Below, in pieces: positions 22,518 to 27,060 of a stretch of DNA of 27,060 nucleotides. Both the position numbers and the translations under genes were made by a program. Position 1 is the stretch's first letter. Each line of letters starts with the position of its first letter. Origin of the DNA: an uncultured Lachnospiraceae bacterium (GTDB lineage Bacteria; Bacillota; Clostridia; Lachnospirales; Lachnospiraceae); the NCBI GenBank assembly GCA_947175845.1, contig CAMWOK010000004.1, positions 1 to 27,060 of the forward strand, in the 5' to 3' direction. The notes below the pieces were generated by a model, which worked only from the letters and a program-made list of their open reading frames with translations, was not told where the DNA came from and searched no databases.

Positions 22518-23558
22518 CTATATAAACTCCGAACTTTTGAGTTGTTCCCAATATTCATTTCCCTGCATATAATCAAACGTTTCCTCTCCGAAAGATTTCA
22601 AAAGCCTTTGCCTTAATCCATCGAGGAACGCAGGCTGGACGGCTTTTGGCGCCATATGCTGATACAGCCTGGATTTTGAAAAATCGCCGATTGTGTCAAT
22701 GCTGTCGAGAATATCCTGCATGATCCGCACCGTCCATGCAACGTCCTTCTCCCATGCGGCAACATCCAATCCCATACAAACTTCATTGTATTTTCCCATT
22801 TCAAATGCGGACGCGGCGGAGGAAGCAGCCGTGACCAGCTTTTTTGCCATCTCATGGTCGCCGTCCTGCATATAAAGAATGCGCAGATCATTCAGCACCA
22901 CCTGTATGTGCTGATACCCGGAGAAAATCAGCTCCTCATATGCGCGGTAGGCTTCCATCTTTTTTCCGGTTCTGCTGTTCACAAGTGCCTGCTTGCGCTT
23001 CCGTTCCGGATTGTCCACAGAGAAATACTCCACATAACGGAGCGCCCGTTCGTAGTCCTCTTTCCGAAAATATGCATGGAACAGTAATCCTGCGGCCTGA
23101 TTGCGCGTCTGCTCACTTTCTGAGCACAGACACCGCTCATACCAGCCAAGAATCGCCTGCTCATAGTCTTCCTGAGCGGGCGGCGCCATAAGCATTCTTC
23201 TCGCGTCAAGAATCACGGCCGCCTGCCAGATCAGTTTTTCGCAGTTTGGATATTCCTCAATCTTTTTCTTCGCGTCAAGGAACACCTCATGAAAGTTTTT
23301 CTCCTCCAGATCTCTTTGAATGAGCGACAGGTACTGGTTAATTTCTTCGTCTGTCAACGCATCCTGAAAGGACAGAAGTTCATCTGTTGTAATGCCAAGC
23401 AGCCGTGCGACAGGCGCCAGCAAAGCAATGTCGGGCAGCGTATTGCCCCTCTCCCACTTGTTGACTGCAGGCGCAGTTACGCCAAGACGATTCGCCATCT
23501 CCTCTTGTGTCATGCCAATTTTCTTTCTATATTTTTTGATAACAGCTCCGATTGTCAT
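22518..23558 (-). CDS. XRE-family regulator with long helical C-terminal domain
   Basis: The 346-residue protein has an N-terminal helix-turn-helix (about 4-60: IGAVIKKYRKKIGMTQEEMA, LGVTAPAVNKWERGNTLPDI, LLGITTDELL). The rest is helical with TPR-like pairs (for example EDYERALRYVEYFSVDNPER, KKMEAYRAYEELIFSGYQH, and DGDHEMAKKLVTAASSA). This layout is common in Firmicute regulators that sense a peptide or partner protein through the repeats. The ATG at 23558 follows AAGGAG by about ten bases; an in-frame TTG further up overlaps that site. An inverted repeat over its promoter suggests self-regulation. No obvious target operon sits next to it. Confidence 0.88.
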   Translation of the reverse strand: MTIGAVIKKYRKKIGMTQEEMANRLGVTAPAVNKWERGNTLPDIALLAPVARLLGITTDELLSFQDALTDEEINQYLSLIQRDLEEKNFHEVFLDAKKKIEEYPNCEKLIWQAAVILDARRMLMAPPAQEDYEQAILGWYERCLCSESEQTRNQAAGLLFHAYFRKEDYERALRYVEYFSVDNPERKRKQALVNSRTGKKMEAYRAYEELIFSGYQHIQVVLNDLRILYMQDGDHEMAKKLVTAASSAASAFEMGKYNEVCMGLDVAAWEKDVAWTVRIMQDILDSIDTIGDFSKSRLYQHMAPKAVQPAFLDGLRQRLLKSFGEETFDYMQGNEYWEQLKSSEFI

Positions 23559-23592
23559 GTTCGAACAACTCCTTTGCAATTTTGGATTTAGT

Positions 23593-23637
23593 CCAGTATA
23601 ACTGACCTGCGACCAAAAGGCTATTGAATGTCAGTTA
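23593..23637 (-). promoter_or_regulatory. XRE gene promoter with inverted repeat
   Basis: A TATACT -10 box (minus strand, 23594-23599) lies at the edge of TAACTGAC (23599-23606), whose inverted copy GTCAGTTA (23630-23637) lies 23 bases away. The arms are perfect. No good -35 was found, so autoregulatory binding here is plausible. Confidence 0.5.
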
Positions 23638-23689
23638 AATAATAAGAAATTTTTTTAACTGTCTTTTAATTTTTCTGGCGCCTCTGCGC

Positions 23690-23725
23690 AAAAAAACAGA
23701 CGGTGGTTTTTAGCCACCGCCTCTG
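23690..23725 (-). terminator. Terminator after the toxin-antitoxin locus
   Basis: On the minus strand CAGA-GG-CGGTGG, loop CTAAAAA, CCACCG-TCTG then TTTTTTT. It lies about 95 bases after the antitoxin stop. Confidence 0.85.
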
Positions 23726-23819
23726 TTATTATATTATCAGCTTCGATATACCAGTTCTCATCCCAAGCACTGTTTACTTCAGGCGCTTAAAATTTCTAAA
23801 TGCTTCTGCCCCTGATTTA

Positions 23820-24452
23820 TTAATTATGATAGTACTCCATCATAAGAGATTCTGCAATGTCCTTGTTATCACTCTCGCCATCACTCAGGGTTCCCCGCGT
23901 CTCCTTCCAGGGTCTTTCTTCATGGGTATACTGTCTGAGCGTGTCCCCATCCTCATTCCCATATGTGTCGATTACATTGTCCATGTGTCTTTTTTCAGAT
24001 TCAGAAAAAGAATGTGTCATTTCATAATCCTCTTTTTTCACAATTCTTCTGCCTCTATGTGTATCAAATAATCGTTTGTTCACAGGACCATTGGCATAAT
24101 CCTTAAAAGTATCCTTTATAAATGCTGTTCTGTAAATTCCAAGACTCCACGCCTGGCAATAGTAAACCAGCTTCTGAAGTGTCCATGTGTCAATTGCATT
24201 CAATCTGTCAAGGATATAAGATGCCACATCAATTGACGTAGGGTTTGTTGATTCTATCTCGCTCAAATCTTCCGCCGGCACTTCCCTACCGAGCTCTCTT
24301 GCTAATGTTATCCACTCATCAATCATGATATCTGCATTTCTAAGGGATTCCTCAATCGTCACTCCATCTGCCATACAACCTGGCAATGCTGGAACATTTG
24401 TAATAAAAGCTTCGTCATCCTTGCTCCAATAAAACATCTTATTGTATGCCAT
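23820..24452 (-). CDS. HicB-Panacea fusion antitoxin
   Basis: This 210-residue protein appears to join two antitoxin domains. Residues 1-60 are HicB-like: MAYNKMFYWSKDDEAFITNV, PALPGCMADG and the helix EESLRNADIMIDEWITLAR. Residues about 73-208 match the Panacea (DUF4065, SocA-like) domain: SIDVASYILDRLN, LQKLVYYCQAWSLGIY (92-107), ANGPVNKRLFD, SESEKRHMDNVIDTYG and LRQYTHEERPWKETRG (172-187). The usual DNA-binding C-terminus of HicB is absent. The start at 24452 follows GGTGGGAG. It would lie one base after the repaired hicA stop, as expected for a toxin-antitoxin pair. AT-rich composition suggests acquisition. Confidence 0.85.
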   Translation of the reverse strand: MAYNKMFYWSKDDEAFITNVPALPGCMADGVTIEESLRNADIMIDEWITLARELGREVPAEDLSEIESTNPTSIDVASYILDRLNAIDTWTLQKLVYYCQAWSLGIYRTAFIKDTFKDYANGPVNKRLFDTHRGRRIVKKEDYEMTHSFSESEKRHMDNVIDTYGNEDGDTLRQYTHEERPWKETRGTLSDGESDNKDIAESLMMEYYHN

Positions 24453-24453
24453 C

Positions 24454-24715
24454 TCAGTCTCCCACCTCTCCAAGTCTGTATTTATTTACAATATTCCTGA
24501 TTTCTTTTACCTGATATGGCTTAATTTTTCCATTTTTTTGGTTGTATATTTATTAATTCAGGAATATTATCTATCGTATACTGCATATGAGACCCTGTAG
24601 TTCTTTTATGTGATGCACCAATCTTATTCAGAAAAAACTTCATATCCATCTCTGATATATTTTTATCACAATTGCCTGACAGGATATCGGAACGTATCTT
24701 TTCATATTGGCTCAT
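24454..24715 (-). pseudogene. HicA-type toxin with single-base frameshift
   Basis: HicA toxins are small RNases that cut mRNA in the ribosome. The frame from the ATG at 24715 reads 64 residues, with FFLNKIGASHKRTTGSHMQY holding the catalytic-type Gly-Ser-His, then ends QPKKWKN and stop. Reading past an A7 run (24533-24539) as A6 instead continues NGKIKPYQVKEIRNIVNKYR and LGEVGD, a normal HicA C-terminus, with a TGA one base before the antitoxin ATG. The repaired product would be 86 residues. The break could be a real mutation, phase variation, slippage or an assembly error. The ribosome binding site AGGAG is about 11 bases upstream. Confidence 0.85.
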
Positions 24716-24750
24716 TTGTTGTGGCTCTCCTACGTTTGCTTGGTGTACTT

Positions 24751-24779
24751 ATAATAGCATATATATGTTCGATTGTCAA
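24751..24779 (-). promoter_or_regulatory. Sigma-A promoter of the HicA/HicB-Panacea locus
   Basis: TTGACA (24774-24779) and TATTAT (24751-24756), 17 bases apart on the minus strand, a near-perfect promoter 36 bases before hicA. Confidence 0.85.
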
Positions 24780-24815
24780 TATCCGCCCTACCCGCTTGCA
24801 CGATAAACACACGAT

Positions 24816-25445
24816 TCAGGACATCAAAATTTTCTCAACCAGTTCCCTGTGCGGCTTTGCCTCGTCCGCCTGATACACCAGAATGCCGTGTATATCGGCA
24901 CTTCTGTCCATAAATGCCGGAAACAGGAAGCCGCACTCGGGAGGGCCCGCCTCATACTCCTCCAGAAGCGGACTGAACGTGCATATGATAAATTTGTAGA
25001 CCTCCTCGGACTCCCACAGGCTTTCCTTGTCCTTCGCCTTTAAGGGGATGTCGTAGCTTCCATATAAGATCCGCACCGCATACGGCTTTGACGCGTCGTA
25101 CTTCTCTCCGATAAACTCATAAAACAACTCAAGCAGCGCATCATTTTTCAGTTCACAGTCCTTCAATCCCATCAGTATCTGCCAGGTGTGCCCCGCCCTC
25201 TCGTGCGCCTTGTCAAACGGATAGTAGCGCAGATTTTTGTTTGTCTCCGAGAACGGCACCGTCTTGGCAAGTTTCAGATTTGCGTCAATATCCTTCTGTG
25301 GCAGCTTCAAAAAATGGCGGTTGAATGTGCCGTCGATAAAGCCCTCCTCGTCAAAATACGCCCCCGCAATCCGCGAGAAACAGTTGCGCTTCAGCGTCAT
25401 GCGCCGTGTCAGCTCCAGCATGTCGTCCCTGTTGATTTTGTTCAT
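24816..25445 (-). CDS. DUF4317-family protein, short form
   Basis: This 209-residue protein resembles the N-terminal half of DUF4317, a Firmicute family of unknown function: DDMLELTRRMTLKRNCFSRI, AGAYFDEEG, FLKLPQKDIDANLKLAKTV and a C-terminal ECGFLFPAFMDRSADIHGIL. Full-length members are roughly 350-400 residues; this one stops after the FLFPAF.DR segment with no frameshift evident. The ATG at 25445 is chosen over 25451 because GGAGGT is then seven bases upstream. It follows the MATE gene by 57 bases and may be co-transcribed. Confidence 0.7.
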   Translation of the reverse strand: MNKINRDDMLELTRRMTLKRNCFSRIAGAYFDEEGFIDGTFNRHFLKLPQKDIDANLKLAKTVPFSETNKNLRYYPFDKAHERAGHTWQILMGLKDCELKNDALLELFYEFIGEKYDASKPYAVRILYGSYDIPLKAKDKESLWESEEVYKFIICTFSPLLEEYEAGPPECGFLFPAFMDRSADIHGILVYQADEAKPHRELVEKILMS

Positions 25446-25502
25446 TTCCATACCTCCACAATCCCGAATTTCTCTGCCCTGCACGGATATCATCTCCTCG
25501 CG

Positions 25503-26870
25503 CTACCGGCTCATCCCCCGGCACCGCCGCAGCCACCCGCCCTTGAGATAATAGACAATAAACAGCACCGAAGTCACCGACCAGGTCAGCGGATAACTGA
25601 ACGCCACCGTGGAGACCTCCGGGCGCAGCGGAACCACCGCCAGGTTCCAGATGACGCGCAGCACGCAGATGCCCACGCAGGTCATGAGCATAGGCAAAAT
25701 GGCGTCACCGCAGCCGCGCATCGTGCCGCCGAGGATCTCAATGCAGATGTAGGTGATGTAGCTTGGCGAAATCACCCGCATCATCCCAAGACCGATCGCA
25801 ATCACGCCCGCATCATCCGTGAACAGCCCGAAAAAGATGCGTCCACCCGCGAGTACAATCACACTCAGAAGCACGCTTGTCAGCGCCGCCATGCCCAGAC
25901 AGATACGCACACTTTTTTTGATGCGGTCGTACCTGCCCGCGCCAAAGTTCTGCCCCGCAAAGGTCGTGATCGACACGCCGTAGGCGCCCATGATCATCCA
26001 GAATATGCCATCTACCTTGCCGTACGCCGTCCACGCCGCAATCGTGTCCGTGCCAAAGGCGTTGATGCTCGACTGTATAATCAGATTCGAGGCGGAGTAC
26101 ATGGTGGACTGAATCCCTGCCGGCAGGCCGATGCGGACAATGTTGTGCAAGAGCGTCGGCGAAAAACGGATCTCTCTTAAGAAAAGCTGGTACGAATCCT
26201 GCGTCCGCATCAGCGTCACAAGCACCATCAGCGCGCTGATGACCTGTGCCAGCGCAGTCGCCACAGCCACGCCGACCACGCCCATTTTCAGTATGGTCAC
26301 AAACAGAATGTCCAATATGATGTTCGCGGCGCAGGACAGAATCAGAAAGTAAAGCGGGCGCTTCGAATCCCCCACCGCCCGCAGGATACCCGAACCCATG
26401 TTGTAGATGAGCGCGGGGATCACGCCGAGAAAATAGACGCGCATGTACACCGCCGACAGCGACAGAATCTCCTCAGGCGTGTTCATTGCCCTGAGTGCCG
26501 CCCCGGAAAGAAGGATTCCCAGCGCCATAATCACCGCACCGCCCGCAATGGAGAGTGCCATGGCGGTGTGCACCGTCTTTCTGACATCCTCATCCTTTTT
26601 CGCGCCGTAATACTGCGCGATAATCACCGTCGCGCCGGAGGAAAGCCCCATAAAAAATCCAATCAGAAGATTAATCAGCGTGGACGCCGGACCGCCCACC
26701 GCGGCAAGCGCCTCCTTGCCGACAAACTTTCCCACAATCACCGCGTCCGTGGTGTTGTAGAGCTGCTGAAAAAAGGTCCCGAACAGGATCGGAAAAAAGA
26801 AAAAAAGAAGCTGCTTCCAGATGACTCCCTCTGTAATCTGATTGGATGTCTCACGAGTCTGCGTTTTCAT
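25503..26870 (-). CDS. MATE-family multidrug efflux transporter
   Basis: This 455-residue membrane protein has about 12 membrane segments in two MatE halves. It begins with a short cytoplasmic leader and IWKQLLFFFFPILFGTFFQQ, followed by LYNTTDAVIVGKFVGKEALA, the family signature, then FFMGLSSGATVIIAQYYGAK. The second half starts near IGLPAGIQSTMYSASNLIIQ and continues SSINAFGTDTIAAWTAYGKV. MATE proteins export cationic drugs or metabolites in exchange for Na+ or H+. GGAGGTACAT precedes the ATG at 26870; the longer in-frame reading begins upstream without such a site. No regulator lies adjacent. Confidence 0.95.
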   Translation of the reverse strand: MKTQTRETSNQITEGVIWKQLLFFFFPILFGTFFQQLYNTTDAVIVGKFVGKEALAAVGGPASTLINLLIGFFMGLSSGATVIIAQYYGAKKDEDVRKTVHTAMALSIAGGAVIMALGILLSGAALRAMNTPEEILSLSAVYMRVYFLGVIPALIYNMGSGILRAVGDSKRPLYFLILSCAANIILDILFVTILKMGVVGVAVATALAQVISALMVLVTLMRTQDSYQLFLREIRFSPTLLHNIVRIGLPAGIQSTMYSASNLIIQSSINAFGTDTIAAWTAYGKVDGIFWMIMGAYGVSITTFAGQNFGAGRYDRIKKSVRICLGMAALTSVLLSVIVLAGGRIFFGLFTDDAGVIAIGLGMMRVISPSYITYICIEILGGTMRGCGDAILPMLMTCVGICVLRVIWNLAVVPLRPEVSTVAFSYPLTWSVTSVLFIVYYLKGGWLRRCRGMSR

Positions 26871-26942
26871 ATGTACCTCCTGCCAAACGATATACTGCCC
26901 GCCCTTTTGGCGCGCAGTCCTATCCCTCGATTCTCTTATTTC

Positions 26943-26971
26943 AGTATACATGCCCCCCGCGTTTTATACAA
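26943..26971 (-). promoter_or_regulatory. Sigma-A promoter of the MATE gene
   Basis: TTGTAT (26966-26971) and TATACT (26943-26948) are 17 bases apart on the minus strand; the leader is about 66 bases. Confidence 0.65.
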
Positions 26972-27010
26972 CCCAAAAGCATCGAAAAAGCAAAACACAT
27001 GGAATGCACA

Positions 27011-27055
27011 AAACAGCCCTGCATCCTTCTATCCAGCCGGATCAAAGAATGCAGG
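27011..27055 (-). terminator. Terminator-like hairpin at the right edge
   Basis: CCTGCAT-C-CTT (27018 on) pairs with AAG-A-ATGCAGG (ending 27055) around a loop with its own ATCC/GGAT stem, followed on the minus strand by TGTTTTG. It probably ends a gene lying outside the window. Confidence 0.7.
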
Positions 27056-27060
27056 ACTGC

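Noticed and set aside
25188..26180. 330-codon plus-strand frame opposite DUF4317 and MATE
   Set aside because: It spans two real minus-strand genes and its Arg/His/Gln-rich product is a shadow of GC-rich third positions.
1..27060. CRISPR arrays, transposases, integrases, rRNA or tRNA genes
   Set aside because: No regularly spaced repeats, transposase or integrase frames, or recognisable RNA gene sequences were seen on reading both strands.

Overview
The window reads like the chromosome of a low-to-mid GC Gram-positive bacterium of the class Clostridia, probably a Lachnospiraceae relative. The evidence is the rpmG-secE-nusG / rplK-rplA / rplJ-rplL / rpoB order, consensus sigma-A promoters with 17-base spacers, strong GGAGG ribosome binding sites, a CIRCE element on hsp20, and Firmicute-type families such as DUF4317, YunG-like and YwqG/DUF1963. 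No species call is possible from this sequence alone.

Region 1 (1-7093, minus strand) is the ribosomal protein/RNA polymerase cluster, read right to left: rpmG, secE, nusG, rplK, rplA, a CapA-type membrane-anchored phosphoesterase-like gene, rplJ, rplL and the first 485 codons of rpoB. Four promoters divide it into units. rplK has a structured leader that may bind L1. rplJ has an L10 leader followed by an attenuator-like hairpin. A terminator and a fresh promoter separate rplL from rpoB. Two oddities are the capA-like gene between rplA and rplJ, with no terminator of its own, and an acidic extension of about 90 residues on NusG.

Region 2 (7094-11884) holds a FliD-like protein (+), a glycosyltransferase/UDP-galactopyranose mutase pair (-) and a small FlgN-like coiled protein (+) behind a good sigma-D (flagellar) promoter match. 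This could be a motility and surface-glycan island.

Region 3 (11901-17960) holds a 1005-residue protein of unknown family overlapping a leucine-rich-repeat/DUF1963 protein (-), then a ferredoxin and a NapH-like membrane protein (+) converging on a Crp/Fnr-type regulator (-). A palindrome centred about 41 bases before the predicted ferredoxin transcription start suggests class II activation by a Crp/Fnr protein.

Region 4 (17964-20884, +) is a polar amino acid ABC transporter (lipoprotein, permease, ATPase) behind a promoter region with four inverted repeats.

Region 5 (20906-23640, -) carries a peptide-deformylase-like protein with a YunG-like protein, a CIRCE-controlled Hsp20, and an XRE regulator with a long helical C-terminus.

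Region 6 (23697-27060, -) is the accessory part. It has an AT-rich toxin-antitoxin locus in which a HicA-type toxin is followed by an antitoxin that appears to fuse a HicB domain to a Panacea (DUF4065/SocA-like) domain. The toxin frame is broken by one extra A in an A7 run, and restoring the frame recovers a textbook HicA C-terminus. A short DUF4317 protein and a MATE efflux transporter follow. The HicA / HicB-Panacea locus is the best candidate for something undescribed.
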